Counted from the stretch's first letter, positions 46,719 to 57,904 are shown. The stretch is 64,000 nucleotides of DNA from Pseudomonas orientalis (GCF_002934065.1 NZ_CP018049.1:1052501-1116500), one strand, 5' to 3'. A program made the numbers and translations. The notes: generated by a model not told the origin, from the sequence alone.

Positions 46719-48113
46719 ATGGATGATCATGGACGCACCCCTTCTTCCGACCAGCCAATCCTTTATGTGCTTGATACCAACGTACTGATTCACGATCCAA
46801 ACGCACTGCTTAACTTTGAAGAACACCACGTCGCCATCCCCATGATCGTGCTGGAGGAACTGGACAAACTCAAAAGCGGCCACCACAGCGTCGCCGCCGA
46901 ATGCCGCCAGGCCATCCGCCTGATCGACAAGACCCTGGGCGAAGCCTCACCCGAGGACGTTGAAGTCGGCGTGCCGATCCAGCGTGGCAAGAGCGGGCCC
47001 AAGGGGTTGCTGTCGATCCTGATGAGCAAGCGCAGCGAGCCCAACAGCCTGCTGCCGGAAAACCTCAACGACAACAAAATCATCAACCAACTGATCGACC
47101 TGCACGCGCGCGACAAGGACTTGCGCGTGGTGCTGGTGACCAAAGACATCAATATGCGCCTGAAGGCCCGGGCATGCGGGATCGCGGCCGAGGACTACAG
47201 CACCGACCAACTGGTCGACGACGTGTCGATGCTGTCCCGTGGTTATCACATGATGACCGGCTCGTTCTGGGACCGTGTCAGCAAGGTCGAAACCCGCCAG
47301 GATCACGGGCGTACCTGGCATCAGGTGCAGTTGATCGACAACCTGCCGGCGGTGCATATCAATGAATTCATCGTCGACGAGCAGGGCTTCGTGGGTTGGA
47401 TCAAAGAGATCCAGGTCGACAAGCTGCTGATCCTCGACCTGCATCAGGAACCCCTGTTGCACCAGGAAGCCTGGGGCCTGAAACCGCGTGACATCTACCA
47501 GAGCCTGGCGCTGTATGCGCTGCTCGATCCGGACATCCATCTGGTCAACCTGACCGGCGCTGCAGGCTCGGGGAAAACCATCCTCGCCCTGGCTGCCGCC
47601 ATTGAACAGACCATGGTGACCAAGCGCTACCGCCGCATCATCGCCACCCGCAGCGTGCAGGGCCTGGACCAGGAAATCGGCTTTTTGCCCGGCACCGAGG
47701 CGGAAAAAATGGAGCCGTGGCTGGGGGCGATCACCGACAACCTCGAAGCCTTGCACATGGATGACGAAAACACCCATGGCAGCGTCGACTACATCCTCAG
47801 CAAAGTGCCGTTGCAGTTCAAATCCCTCAACTACATTCGAGGTCGCAGCTTCCAGCAGAGCCTGATTTTGATCGACGAATGCCAGAACCTCACCCCGCAC
47901 CAGATGAAAACCATCATCACCCGTGCCGGCGCCGGTTCCAAAGTGGTGTGCCTGGGCAACCTGGCACAGATCGACACCCCTTACCTGTCCGCGACCAGCT
48001 CCGGGCTGACTTACCTGACGGAACGCTTCAAGGACTTCCCGAACGGCGTGCACATCGCGCTGCAGGGCGTACCACGTTCGATTCTGGCCGAGTACGCCGA
48101 GTCTCATTTGTAA
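46719..48113 (+). CDS. PIN-PhoH ATPase
   Basis: A 464-residue protein. The N-terminal PIN nuclease domain (LYVLDTNVLIHDP; later Asp in VTKDINMRL) is joined to a PhoH ATPase with Walker A GAAGSGKTIL and Walker B LILIDECQN. Such PhoH2-type fusions unwind and cut RNA. GGTGA lies before the ATG at 46719. A hairpin-rich leader precedes it. The gene is monocistronic and a REP doublet follows the stop codon. Confidence 0.93.
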   Translation: MDDHGRTPSSDQPILYVLDTNVLIHDPNALLNFEEHHVAIPMIVLEELDKLKSGHHSVAAECRQAIRLIDKTLGEASPEDVEVGVPIQRGKSGPKGLLSILMSKRSEPNSLLPENLNDNKIINQLIDLHARDKDLRVVLVTKDINMRLKARACGIAAEDYSTDQLVDDVSMLSRGYHMMTGSFWDRVSKVETRQDHGRTWHQVQLIDNLPAVHINEFIVDEQGFVGWIKEIQVDKLLILDLHQEPLLHQEAWGLKPRDIYQSLALYALLDPDIHLVNLTGAAGSGKTILALAAAIEQTMVTKRYRRIIATRSVQGLDQEIGFLPGTEAEKMEPWLGAITDNLEALHMDDENTHGSVDYILSKVPLQFKSLNYIRGRSFQQSLILIDECQNLTPHQMKTIITRAGAGSKVVCLGNLAQIDTPYLSATSSGLTYLTERFKDFPNGVHIALQGVPRSILAEYAESHL

Positions 48114-48121
48114 ACGCGATC

Positions 48122-48216
48122 AATGTGGGAGGGGGCTTGCCCCCGATAGCGGTGGCACATTCAACATCTCTGTTGACTGACCCACCGCAATCGGGGGCAA
48201 GCCCCCTCCCACATTT
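48122..48216. repeat. REP doublet (REPIN)
   Basis: Inverted REP pair of the GGGGGCTTGCCCCC type, starting 9 nt after the PhoH stop codon and ending 48 nt before moaC. Confidence 0.92.
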
Positions 48217-48264
48217 TGTTCCGTGTTGGGTTTACAATCGCTGCTCCTGATCAGGAGTATCGCT

Positions 48265-48738
48265 GTGCTGACTCATCTCGATTCCCAAGGTCGCGCCCAC
48301 ATGGTCGACGTCACCGACAAAGCCGTGACGTTCCGTGAAGCCGTGGCCGAAGCGCGGGTGCGCATGTTGCCCGAAACCCTGACAATGATTGTCGACGGCG
48401 CCCACCCCAAGGGCGACGTATTTGCCGTGGCCCGTATCGCCGGGATCCAGGCGGCGAAAAAAACCAGTGACTTGATCCCCCTGTGCCACCCGCTGATGCT
48501 CACTGGCGTCAAGGTCGAACTGCGCGCCGATGGCGTGGATGCCGTGCATATTCTGGCGCGCTGCAAACTCTCAGGCCAGACCGGCGTGGAGATGGAGGCA
48601 CTGACTGCCGCCAGCGTCGCGGCACTGACGATCTACGACATGTGCAAGGCGGTGGACCGTGGCATGACCATCGAAAGCATTCGCCTGCTGGAAAAGCTTG
48701 GCGGTAAAAGCGGGCATTTCAAGGCGGATCAGGTATGA
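48265..48738 (+). CDS. moaC: Cyclic pyranopterin monophosphate synthase MoaC
   Basis: A 157-residue enzyme of molybdenum cofactor synthesis, working after MoaA to make cPMP. Active-site segments LIPLCHPL and [11 protein letters not shown] are present. GTG 48265 is preceded by CAGGAG. Its stop overlaps moaD by 4 nt. Confidence 0.96.
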   Translation: MLTHLDSQGRAHMVDVTDKAVTFREAVAEARVRMLPETLTMIVDGAHPKGDVFAVARIAGIQAAKKTSDLIPLCHPLMLTGVKVELRADGVDAVHILARCKLSGQTGVEMEALTAASVAALTIYDMCKAVDRGMTIESIRLLEKLGGKSGHFKADQV

Positions 48739-48977
48739 GCATCAACGTATTGTTTTTTGCGCGTTATGCCGAAGCGGTGGGCTTTGATTCGCTGGAGATG
48801 GAGGGCGATTTCGCCACCGTCGATGCTGTGCGCCTGGCGCTGGCCGGTGACCCGGAGTTTGCGGTGCTCAACGAGTTCAGCCTGATGTGCGCACGCAATG
48901 AAGAACTCTGCGGCCTTGATGAACCGGTGCAAGCGGGTGACGAAGTCGCGTTTTTCCCGCCCGTAACCGGAGGCTGA
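48735..48977 (+). CDS. moaD: Molybdopterin synthase sulfur carrier MoaD
   Basis: An 80-residue ubiquitin-like protein ending VTGG; the C-terminal Gly-Gly is thiocarboxylated by MoeB and delivers sulfur within molybdopterin synthase. It overlaps moaC and lies 2 nt before moaE. Confidence 0.96.
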   Translation: MSINVLFFARYAEAVGFDSLEMEGDFATVDAVRLALAGDPEFAVLNEFSLMCARNEELCGLDEPVQAGDEVAFFPPVTGG

Positions 48978-48979
48978 TC

Positions 48980-49429
48980 ATGGCCATTCGTGTGCAGGTC
49001 GAGGCCTTTGATCCCGGAGCCGAAGTCAACGCCATGCACGCGGCCAATGCGGGCGTGGGCGCGGTGGTGAGTTTTGTCGGCTATGTGCGCGACTTCAACG
49101 ATGGGCGTGAAGTGTCGGGGATGTTTCTGGAGCACTATCCCGGCATGACCGAAAAAGCCCTGGCCAAGATCGCCGTGGAAGCCGAGCAGCGCTGGCCGTT
49201 GCTCAAGCTGGAGGTGCTGCATCGTATTGGCGCGCTGGAGCCGGGCGAGCCGATTGTGTTTGTCGGCACGGCCAGTGCGCATCGCCAGGCAGCGTTTGAT
49301 GCCTGTGCGTTTGTGATGGATTACCTGAAGACGCGGGCGCCGTTCTGGAAAAAGGAAAACACCCCCGACGGCCCACGTTGGGTCGAGGGGCGAGGGGCAG
49401 ATCATTTAGCAGCGAAACGATGGATATAA
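48980..49429 (+). CDS. moaE: Molybdopterin synthase catalytic subunit MoaE
   Basis: A 149-residue large subunit that turns cPMP into molybdopterin with MoaD. It has VVSFVGYVRDFNDGREV, ASAHRQAAFDACAFVMDYLK and catalytic Lys in the APFWKKE segment. It ends the moaCDE operon ahead of a strong terminator. Confidence 0.96.
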   Translation: MAIRVQVEAFDPGAEVNAMHAANAGVGAVVSFVGYVRDFNDGREVSGMFLEHYPGMTEKALAKIAVEAEQRWPLLKLEVLHRIGALEPGEPIVFVGTASAHRQAAFDACAFVMDYLKTRAPFWKKENTPDGPRWVEGRGADHLAAKRWI

Positions 49430-49520
49430 AATATGAGGTTTTGAACGCTCTAAGCATGCCTTGCCATAAGCTGGTTAAATAAGGCCTATAAAAACATCTA
49501 TTAAGTGCATTTTGTTATTG

Positions 49521-49568
49521 AAAAGCCCCGGCTACTGTCAACTATGACAGTAGCCGGGGCTTTTTTTT
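49521..49568 (+). terminator. Terminator of moaCDE
   Basis: Arms GCCCCGGCTACTGTCA and TGACAGTAGCCGGGGC (16 bp, perfect) around a 5-base loop, followed by eight T. The arrangement also has four A ahead, so it can serve both strands. Confidence 0.96.
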
Positions 49569-49658
49569 GGGTGTCAACTGGTTGCGACTAGATCAGTATT
49601 TTAATCGTGAAGCTGAAAGGGTTGGAGTAACTATTAATATACGCATTGGAGTAAGGAC

Positions 49659-50675
49659 ATGGCCGCTGGTGATATTAGTTTAAAACGGTTTGATATTGAG
49701 CTTCCGAGTGGTGAGTTGGTGACCCGGGAGCTTTACGCCAACGGGAGGCATCAATGCCGTGTGAGTTTGTTGGTTGTCAAAATTGTTGAAGATGAGCGCG
49801 GAATTTGGGTTGAAACACCCTTAACCGAAGTCGAGCGCGCAAGTGCTACCATCACCCAGTTTGGTACGCCAAATCAACCGTTACCGCCGGGCTGGTACTG
49901 TGATACTGAGAAAAATAAATTTGACGCTGGTCTTTGGCGTCGTGCGGATTCAGGCGAGCAATGTACCCAAGCGTCTGAACCTGTCGAATCTGTGCCTGAA
50001 GCGACTGTTGTCGAATTGATACCTCGGTATATGCGTGCTGCTACCAGCGTTCGTGATGACCCCGTAAGGTTTATGGGGCGTATTACTCTAGGTGGTAAGG
50101 TGTTTACGACCAACGGCAGCGCGGGGGGGACGATTTTTTATACCTATGTGGATATTTTTCCCATGCTTACGATTCGGCTGTTGGTGCGCGACCTGACCGA
50201 ATATCACGACCTCCATGCCTTCAGCGGAATTGTTGAAAACAATAAAATTGATATTGATGTCTATTACTGGATGCCCCCGTCTGGTTTGCGGTTCATCGAA
50301 AACAAGGGGTTGGATAACCCGGTACCCGTCACGCTTGAAGGTGCCTATTTTCAAACGTCTTTTATTTATAATTATAGTGGTGGTAACCGCGAAAAAGGTG
50401 GGATTATTTGGAAGAAAGACACGCTGGGACTGCAGTTGCGAGTGGATGATGTTCAACGACCCTCTGGGAATAACCCCCTCATCGAGTTCAACCGTTACGC
50501 GACGATCATGCGAGCTATACGGTACGACGGCTGGATTGACAGCCCTAATAGAGAACCCATGAGTCCGTGGCGGTTACTGGATAACTTCGGCTGCGAGCAT
50601 GTATACCGGGTTGCCTATGGCAGCAGCAGAAACTTTTTGCGATTAGAGGATGTTGGTTTTGAGGATCTGGATTAA
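49659..50675 (+). CDS. Hypothetical partner protein upstream of the RHS gene
   Basis: A 338-residue soluble protein of unknown function. GGAGTAAGGAC precedes the ATG. It starts MAAGDISLKRFDIELPSGELVTRELYANGRHQ-like beta segments; it has no signal peptide or membrane helix and looks all-beta, with aromatic strands (GGTIFYTYVDIFPMLTIRL, DIDVYYWMPPSGLRF). The sequence is visibly more AT-rich than the flanking moa and rhlB genes, and codon choice is less biased. It lies 42 nt before the RHS gene and is probably cotranscribed, so a role as chaperone, cofactor or second toxin component is possible. Confidence 0.8.
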   Translation: MAAGDISLKRFDIELPSGELVTRELYANGRHQCRVSLLVVKIVEDERGIWVETPLTEVERASATITQFGTPNQPLPPGWYCDTEKNKFDAGLWRRADSGEQCTQASEPVESVPEATVVELIPRYMRAATSVRDDPVRFMGRITLGGKVFTTNGSAGGTIFYTYVDIFPMLTIRLLVRDLTEYHDLHAFSGIVENNKIDIDVYYWMPPSGLRFIENKGLDNPVPVTLEGAYFQTSFIYNYSGGNREKGGIIWKKDTLGLQLRVDDVQRPSGNNPLIEFNRYATIMRAIRYDGWIDSPNREPMSPWRLLDNFGCEHVYRVAYGSSRNFLRLEDVGFEDLD

Positions 50676-50717
50676 TTCAAATATGACGGCTATTCGAAGG
50701 CAGAGGGAAATACCGCC

Positions 50718-53700
50718 ATGAATATTTATTCCAATGCATTTAATTTCAGTACCCACCTCAATGGGGCAGTCGATACCCGCACCGGGCAATATACTGTCCG
50801 TATCAACCTGGGCACCTTATATCCACAAGGGGCGTTGGATGTCAGTCGCGATATTGCGCTGTCCTTCTCGATGTTGAGTTCCGATAAGTCAGGGCATTAT
50901 GGCGCCGGATGGAGTCTGAGCAATACCGAGCTCGACTTGGCAACTTCATCACTCACGCTCATAACAGGTGAGCGTTATCAGACCCAGAGTCTACCGTCCG
51001 TCGGTGGCACGCTGGTGATTAAGGATTGCAAACTTAAAGACGTGGTGGTCAAGCGCATCGCCGAGTCGGAACTGCATGTCATCTACAAAGAGGGTACGGT
51101 CGAAATACTGGGTCGTCCTATCAGTTCCGGGCCTTTCAAAATTATGGCGATCGCATTTGAAAACGGAGAGCGTTGGAACTTTCGTTATCTTGATGGTGGG
51201 CCACTGGAGCGCATTCTTGACCAAGATGGACGAGAGATGCTTGTGCTGACTTACATTGATGGTTTGCTCGTTATGGCTGATGCGCGGATTGAGGGGGGAC
51301 GTTATGCGCGTACTCGAATAAATTATGGTAATGCCAACAACCAACTGGTGAGCGTCACGGTGCCGTATGACAGCACACAGGTTCCGCCAGGCACAGCGTC
51401 CTTCAATTTCATCTATCGCCAGCCGTTTCGGAATGGGTTGATTGCGATCACTGAAGTTAAATCGCCGATGGGGGGTACCGAACTAATCAGTTATGAAGAG
51501 AATGGCCACACTTATGCAACTGGCCAGTTTATCCCGTATGTGACGGGGTGGCGGCGAACGCCGGGTGCTGGTCAGCCTCCTATCGCTAGCGTCTACAGCT
51601 ATAGTCCAACGCTTAACTTCACGGGCTATCATTCTGGAAGCGTTTATCGACCTGGTGAGGACAATTTGTATCTGGTGACTGGAGACTACGATTATTGGAC
51701 CGACGAAACTTTGATCGATACCAGCAACAATGACGCCGTTCTCTGTGTTACGCGCACTACTTATAACAAATTTCATCTGTTGAGCGAGGAACGGGTGACG
51801 CGCGAAGGTACGCGAGTCATTACGGTATACGATTATAACGTTGACCCCGGAAAACTGTTCCCAGACCAGCCAGCCAACCTGCAACTTCCTCGGCAGATCA
51901 CTAAGCGTTTCGAACTGGTCGCAGGTGGCACCGCGCGTGAAGAAGTGCAAGTGTCGGAAACAGATGAATACGGTAACGTTCTTAGTCGCATCGAGCCTTC
52001 TGGCGTTCGCACCGAGTACAACTATTATGCGGTTGCAGGTGAGAGTGGCAAATGCCCGGGTGATCCTCATGAGTTGTTTCAGCGTTACTTGAAGCACGAA
52101 CGCCTGATCCCCGTAGGAGAGACTTCTACAGGTCGACTTACCGAGTACACCCATACTCGGGTGCCCAGAACCGGAGCCCGTTACTTGGTTCTGCAGGCGT
52201 CCTGCAATCAGGCCGGCACGTTTAACACAGAACAAACTTACTTCGATACTCCCGTGGAGTTGACAGGCCGGATCAAAAGTACGACCAGCACGATTGATGG
52301 GCTTTCGTTAGTCAGTGAATTCAGTTATGCCATTGTGGGAGACAACCTCAGTGAAACCCGGCGTATGCAGGGACGCGAAGGGCAATGGCTCGAATCGACG
52401 CGCATACTCTCCCGGGTCAATCGACGTCTGCTATCGATGACGAGAGACGGTGGCAGCATTCTGGCCCTGACGTTCGATGTCAGTGGCCGTCTGACAGCGG
52501 AAACGGTTTCCCCCGCTAAAGCCCAACAAGCCGCACGTCGCTATGCCTATCACTTTGCAACGCAAGCAAAACGTGCCCATCTGATTACCACCGACGGTCA
52601 GGATAACCAGGTCATCACCTACTTCGATGGCCTCGGACGACAGGTATCCCAAGCCCAGAAATTAAGCGAGGAGCAGGAGCGCGTCACCCGGACCTGGCGC
52701 TATGACGCGCAGGGGCGGACCATTGAGATGGTCGATACCGACTACCTGCCTGACGGGGTGCGCTCGCTGACAAGCACTTACGCCTACAACCGTTGGGGCA
52801 ACCCCAGCCGTGTAACCCACGCCGATGGCAGCGTGACGATTGATGAGTACGATCCGCAGCTTAATATCAAGATTGAGGGTGTTGAGGGCGGCGAGCGGCG
52901 GGTTACCTATTTCAACGAGCACAATCAGCCGGTCAGGATTGAACGAGTCGACGCTGACGATGCGAGCGTTGAAATTGAGTCACGTACCTATGATGGGTGG
53001 GGTCGCTGTCTGTCGGCACGGGATGTGAACGCAACCCTCACTGAGTTCAGTCATGACGCTTATGATCGGGTGTTGACCACTCGGCAAACACCGGCAGACG
53101 GTGCCGCCCCACGTTTGCAAGAAACCCACTATGTTCCCGGCAACAGCAGTGAATTGGTCAGCGCAATTTCTATTGACGGCAAGCGATTGGGCGTTCGTAC
53201 CTACGACAGCCTGGGCCGAATGACCAGCCAGGCACGCGGAGCAGGGGTGGCGACGACGTGGGAATATGAGGCCAATTGGATGGAGCCGATTGCGATGAAT
53301 TCTCCTCGTGGTGATCGTCAGACCATGCAATACGACAGAGAGTTGGCCGTGCCCTCGCGTATCGAGATGACCGGCCTCCCGGCGAGTACTTATGTGTACA
53401 GCATGCCCAGCGGCCTATTGGATCGTTCGCAGGCCGGTGGTTTTATTCATGAGTTTTCCCATGATGCATATGGTCACCCAGAGAGAGAGATTCAAACAGC
53501 CAACGGCACAACATTGACCACTGAGTTCAGTCATTCCCCCGGTGGGCGCCTGCTGCATCAAAGCAGGGCCGATGGTCAGCGCAGTGATCTTGAGTACGAT
53601 ACTCGTGGCCGGTTCTGCAAAATGACCAGCGGCGCGCTGATTATCGAACAAAGCTATGACAATTTCGGCCGCCCCCGCAACTTCACCACCACATGGGAGA

Positions 53701-55475
53701 GTTTGCGGGTTCTGATGCAACTGTCCTACGACTCACTGGGACGCGAAGCCGAACGCCGCATTGAGCAAAACGGTGTGCTCTTGAAGGTCATGGCCAGCAC
53801 CTATTACGTCAACGGCATGCTGGCGACCCGTTTTCTGCGGGATGCGAACGCACAATTGGTTATCGGCGAGACGTTTACTTACGACGCTTATCTACGACTC
53901 AAGACCTACCGGTGCGAAGGGCTTGAGCAGCCGAAGGATCGGCAGGGGCGAGGCATCGTGGGGCAGGATTTCAGCTTTGACGGCCTTAACAACATCACCC
54001 GGGTAGTGACTTTTTTTGCCGACGGCACTCAGGACACGTGTCAGCGCTTCTTTACCGGGAATGATCCGACTCAGCTGACGCGCTTGACTCATACTCGTCC
54101 GGCACAGGATCTCACCCTGACTTACGATGCGGCGGGTAACCTGCAGGCAGGCCCTACGGGCCAGGTTTATACCTTCAATGGCTATGAACAATTGGCCTCT
54201 GTGCAGGACGACACCTTTGATTACCACTATTGCTATGATGCCCAATCGCGCCAAGTGCTGATGAACCGCGGCGACGAAACACCCGTCATGCTGGCGTACG
54301 CCGGTAACCGCCTCGATACGCTGGTTGAAGGGAGCAGACAGATCCGTTATCACGAACGGGATAAGCAGGCGATGGCGCGCAGCGGCGGCGTCGACGGGCC
54401 GCAACTGCATACCCTCGATGCGGCGGGCAGCGTACGCGGTATTTCGAGTCTGAACGAGGCACCGGTGTCGCGTCATTACACACCGTACGGCATCACCCAC
54501 ATTGCCCTGGATGACGGCAAGGCGCGAACTCTGGCAGATCTGCAATTACCGGCATTCAATGGCGAGCGTCTGGATGCGGCGGCCCAGCTTTATTTCCTGG
54601 GTAACGGTCGGCGTATCTATATTCCGGAACTGATGATCTTTCTCCAGCCTGATCCACTGAGCCCATTTGATGAGGGCGGGATCAACAGCTATGCCTACTG
54701 TGCCTGTAACCCGGTCAACCTGATGGATCCCAGCGGCTGGTTGCCTGTTTGGATGAAGTGGGTGTTAACGGGGGCTGCACTGGTATTAGGGACGGTGGCC
54801 TTGGCGAGTGGCGTGGCTGGCATCGTGGCTGTTGGGTGGGCCGCCGCTACTGCGATGCAGATTGTGGGGTTGCTCGGAACGGCTTCAGGGATCGTTGCCA
54901 GCACGCTGGGGGTGACCGCGCTGAGCATAGAGGCGGTTGATAAAGCGAAAGGCTGGGATCGTTCGCATCACATTCAAAATCTGGGATGGGCGGCGTTCGG
55001 GTTTTCAATGGCCTCCTGGGGAATTAACGCATACAAAGCGTGGAACGCCGCAAGCAAAGTCTATGATGCGGCGAAAGTGACGGGCATAGGGAAAACGCCT
55101 GCAGGTCCGATGACAATCGATGTTCCCCTGCGTGACGGTGTGAACGCAGCCCTCAAGTCGCTCGCGGGTCGAAATTTTAAATTCGGAACCAAGCTCAGCA
55201 CTGGCAGTAAGACGTTCGGTTCAACTCGGGCAGTCATCAGAACGGTCAACTTGATGCGCACGGCAAATTCGCGTTATGACGCTTTGACTCCCAAGTCCAG
55301 TGGCCCAAAGGACGACTCCAGGAATCAGTCGTATCCGGTGAACCCACAGTCAGAACCGATGCAGCAGCAATGGGGCGGCATGACAGAAAGCGTCGCGGGT
55401 TACTACCAGACGTTCAGAGAGGAGGCCATACGTATCCGTGAGCCAATCTTGCGTGAGATCTACACAGGTGCATAA
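50718..55475 (+). CDS. RHS/YD-repeat protein with variable C-terminal tail
   Basis: A 1585-residue protein without signal peptide or PAAR domain. It starts FNFSTHLNGAVDTRTGQYTV, like other Pseudomonas RHS proteins, then carries many YD repeats (YDAQGRTIEM, YDSLGRMTS, YDTRGRFCK, YDAAGNLQA). The conserved core INSYAYCACNPVNLMDPSG has DPSG at about 1337-1340, the self-cleavage region in TcC/RHS shells. The 245-residue tail has two or three hydrophobic segments (WVLTGAALVLGTVALASGV, AATAMQIVGLLGTASGIVA) then a polar region of unknown activity. RHS shells cocoon a toxic C-terminus. No small immunity gene follows; a terminator comes 25 nt after the stop. Confidence 0.9.
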   Translation: MNIYSNAFNFSTHLNGAVDTRTGQYTVRINLGTLYPQGALDVSRDIALSFSMLSSDKSGHYGAGWSLSNTELDLATSSLTLITGERYQTQSLPSVGGTLVIKDCKLKDVVVKRIAESELHVIYKEGTVEILGRPISSGPFKIMAIAFENGERWNFRYLDGGPLERILDQDGREMLVLTYIDGLLVMADARIEGGRYARTRINYGNANNQLVSVTVPYDSTQVPPGTASFNFIYRQPFRNGLIAITEVKSPMGGTELISYEENGHTYATGQFIPYVTGWRRTPGAGQPPIASVYSYSPTLNFTGYHSGSVYRPGEDNLYLVTGDYDYWTDETLIDTSNNDAVLCVTRTTYNKFHLLSEERVTREGTRVITVYDYNVDPGKLFPDQPANLQLPRQITKRFELVAGGTAREEVQVSETDEYGNVLSRIEPSGVRTEYNYYAVAGESGKCPGDPHELFQRYLKHERLIPVGETSTGRLTEYTHTRVPRTGARYLVLQASCNQAGTFNTEQTYFDTPVELTGRIKSTTSTIDGLSLVSEFSYAIVGDNLSETRRMQGREGQWLESTRILSRVNRRLLSMTRDGGSILALTFDVSGRLTAETVSPAKAQQAARRYAYHFATQAKRAHLITTDGQDNQVITYFDGLGRQVSQAQKLSEEQERVTRTWRYDAQGRTIEMVDTDYLPDGVRSLTSTYAYNRWGNPSRVTHADGSVTIDEYDPQLNIKIEGVEGGERRVTYFNEHNQPVRIERVDADDASVEIESRTYDGWGRCLSARDVNATLTEFSHDAYDRVLTTRQTPADGAAPRLQETHYVPGNSSELVSAISIDGKRLGVRTYDSLGRMTSQARGAGVATTWEYEANWMEPIAMNSPRGDRQTMQYDRELAVPSRIEMTGLPASTYVYSMPSGLLDRSQAGGFIHEFSHDAYGHPEREIQTANGTTLTTEFSHSPGGRLLHQSRADGQRSDLEYDTRGRFCKMTSGALIIEQSYDNFGRPRNFTTTWESLRVLMQLSYDSLGREAERRIEQNGVLLKVMASTYYVNGMLATRFLRDANAQLVIGETFTYDAYLRLKTYRCEGLEQPKDRQGRGIVGQDFSFDGLNNITRVVTFFADGTQDTCQRFFTGNDPTQLTRLTHTRPAQDLTLTYDAAGNLQAGPTGQVYTFNGYEQLASVQDDTFDYHYCYDAQSRQVLMNRGDETPVMLAYAGNRLDTLVEGSRQIRYHERDKQAMARSGGVDGPQLHTLDAAGSVRGISSLNEAPVSRHYTPYGITHIALDDGKARTLADLQLPAFNGERLDAAAQLYFLGNGRRIYIPELMIFLQPDPLSPFDEGGINSYAYCACNPVNLMDPSGWLPVWMKWVLTGAALVLGTVALASGVAGIVAVGWAAATAMQIVGLLGTASGIVASTLGVTALSIEAVDKAKGWDRSHHIQNLGWAAFGFSMASWGINAYKAWNAASKVYDAAKVTGIGKTPAGPMTIDVPLRDGVNAALKSLAGRNFKFGTKLSTGSKTFGSTRAVIRTVNLMRTANSRYDALTPKSSGPKDDSRNQSYPVNPQSEPMQQQWGGMTESVAGYYQTFREEAIRIREPILREIYTGA

Positions 55476-55498
55476 AAGCCAGAGGTCGGTTCTGGACA

Positions 55499-55527
55499 AA
55501 AAAGCAGGCGCTCACCGGCCTGCTTTA
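55499..55527. terminator. Bidirectional terminator between RHS gene and rhlB
   Basis: Arms AAAGCAGGC and GCCTGCTTT around an 8-base loop, with a T-run on the minus strand (AAAAAAGC on plus). It terminates rhlB from the right and probably the RHS transcript from the left. Confidence 0.85.
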
Positions 55528-55540
55528 AGAGTGGCCAGAG

Positions 55541-57001
55541 TTAAGGGCGTTTGCGTTCCACCGCCCGCAACAAATGCGTCGGCGGCGTCTCACAGCTGAT
55601 CTTGCGCCCCAGCAACGCCTCGATGGATGGCAACTGGTACGAGTCATCCTCGCCGGCAAAGCTGATCGACACACCCGCCGCCCCGGCACGGCCGGTACGG
55701 CCAATGCGGTGCACATAGTCGTCCGGCACTTCCGGCAGGGTGAAGTTGATCACGTGGCTGATGCCGTCGATGTGAATCCCGCGCCCGGCCACGTCAGTGG
55801 CCACCAGCACGCGGATCTTGCCTTCGCGGAAACCTTCCAGGGTCTTGATGCGCTTATGCTGCGGCACGTCGCCGGACAGTTGCGCGGCGTTGACGCCATC
55901 GCGCACCAGGCGTTCTTCGATACGGCGCACTTCGTCCTTGCGGTTGGCGAAGACCATCACGCGTTCCCAACCGTTGTCGTTGATCAGGTTGTAGAGCAAT
56001 TTGTACTTGTCGGCACCGGCCACGGCGTAGATGTGCTGCTCGACGTTTTCGCTGGCAACGTTGAGCGCTTCGATCTCGACGATGGACGGGTCGGTGGTCC
56101 ACTGCTTGGCGAGGTTCATCACGTCTTCGGTGAAGGTCGCGGAGAACAGCAGGGTCTGGCGCTCGGCTTTTGGTGGGGTCTGGCGAATGATCTGGCGCAC
56201 TTGTGGGATAAAGCCCATGTCGAGCATGCGGTCGGCTTCGTCCAGCACCATCACTTCGACCATGTCCAGGTGCACGTCGCCACGCTGGTTGAAGTCGAGC
56301 AGGCGGCCTGGGGTGGCGACCAGGATGTCGCAGTGACGCGCCTCGAGGTGCTTGAGCTGCTTGTCGAAGTCCATGCCGCCGACGAACGTCATGACGTTGA
56401 GGCCGGTGTACTTGGTCAGGTCGGCGGCGTCCTTGGCGATCTGCACCACCAGCTCCCGGGTAGGCGCGATGATCAGTGCGCGCGGTTCGCCCATGTAGCG
56501 TTCCTTGGGCGGCGGCGTTTGCAGCAGCTGGGTGATGATCGAGATCAGGAACGCGGCGGTCTTGCCGGTGCCGGTCTGGGCGCGGCCAATGGCGTCTTTG
56601 CCGGCCAGGGTGAAGCCCAGCACCTGCGCCTGGATCGGCGTGCAGTACGGAAAGCCCAGGTCCTGGATGGCGTGCATCAGTTCCGGGGCCAGGTCGAAGT
56701 CGTGGAAGCGGGTCTTGCCTTCCTGGGGCTCGACGACGAAGTCTTCGAGTTTCCATGGGATGACGACCCGCTTTGGGGCGTGCTCGCGGCGAGGCTTTGG
56801 CGCGACCGGCGCGGCAGCGACCTCAATCGGTTTTGGTTGTTCCGGCGCTGTCACGTTCGCCTGGGCAACAGGTGCCGTCCGGGCGGGCTGCTGGCCGCCA
56901 TTGCGGCTGCCGGTTGGCGGGACGGGAGCACTGGGAACAGGCGCGAGCGGCTCAGCCTCGCTTTTGCCGAACATCTTCTTGAGTGCTTTGAGCACGGTCA
57001 T
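55541..57001 (-). CDS. rhlB: DEAD-box RNA helicase RhlB
   Basis: A 486-residue ATP-dependent RNA helicase. A Pro/Ala-rich N-terminal extension (about residues 15-85) precedes the Q-motif, [11 protein letters not shown] (motif I), [16 protein letters not shown] (motif II), FSATF (motif III) and [10 protein letters not shown] (motif VI). RhlB works in mRNA decay, in E. coli as part of the RNase E degradosome. The gene order with the esterase and aap genes matches other pseudomonads. Confidence 0.94.
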   Translation of the reverse strand: MTVLKALKKMFGKSEAEPLAPVPSAPVPPTGSRNGGQQPARTAPVAQANVTAPEQPKPIEVAAAPVAPKPRREHAPKRVVIPWKLEDFVVEPQEGKTRFHDFDLAPELMHAIQDLGFPYCTPIQAQVLGFTLAGKDAIGRAQTGTGKTAAFLISIITQLLQTPPPKERYMGEPRALIIAPTRELVVQIAKDAADLTKYTGLNVMTFVGGMDFDKQLKHLEARHCDILVATPGRLLDFNQRGDVHLDMVEVMVLDEADRMLDMGFIPQVRQIIRQTPPKAERQTLLFSATFTEDVMNLAKQWTTDPSIVEIEALNVASENVEQHIYAVAGADKYKLLYNLINDNGWERVMVFANRKDEVRRIEERLVRDGVNAAQLSGDVPQHKRIKTLEGFREGKIRVLVATDVAGRGIHIDGISHVINFTLPEVPDDYVHRIGRTGRAGAAGVSISFAGEDDSYQLPSIEALLGRKISCETPPTHLLRAVERKRP

Positions 57002-57096
57002 CTCATTAATTGGTTAAGGAATGTACGCCGGCCAGTGTAATGCAAGAATCGGGCGCGGCGTAGTGCGTCTGTCATACAACTACATAAACGCGGGGA

Positions 57097-57867
<771 letters not shown>

Positions 57868-57888
57868 TCAGCGACCCAGCCGGCACTC

Positions 57889-57904
57889 TGGTACGGGCCT
57901 TGCT
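57889..57904 (+). promoter_or_regulatory. Sigma-54 promoter of aapJQMP
   Basis: TGGTAC, five bases, then TTGCT fits the -24/-12 consensus TGGYAC-N5-TTGCW. Start of transcription would be near 57916, leaving about 180 nt of leader before aapJ. Sigma-54 control fits an amino-acid uptake operon under a nitrogen or amino-acid responsive activator. Confidence 0.65.

Noticed and set aside
655..48216. Repeated palindromes as a CRISPR array
   Set aside because: The copies are scattered between genes, paired as inverted doublets, with no regular spacers or cas genes; they are REP elements.
48223..48264. An upstream start for moaC
   Set aside because: CAGGAG sits directly before GTG 48265 and MoaC orthologues begin there.
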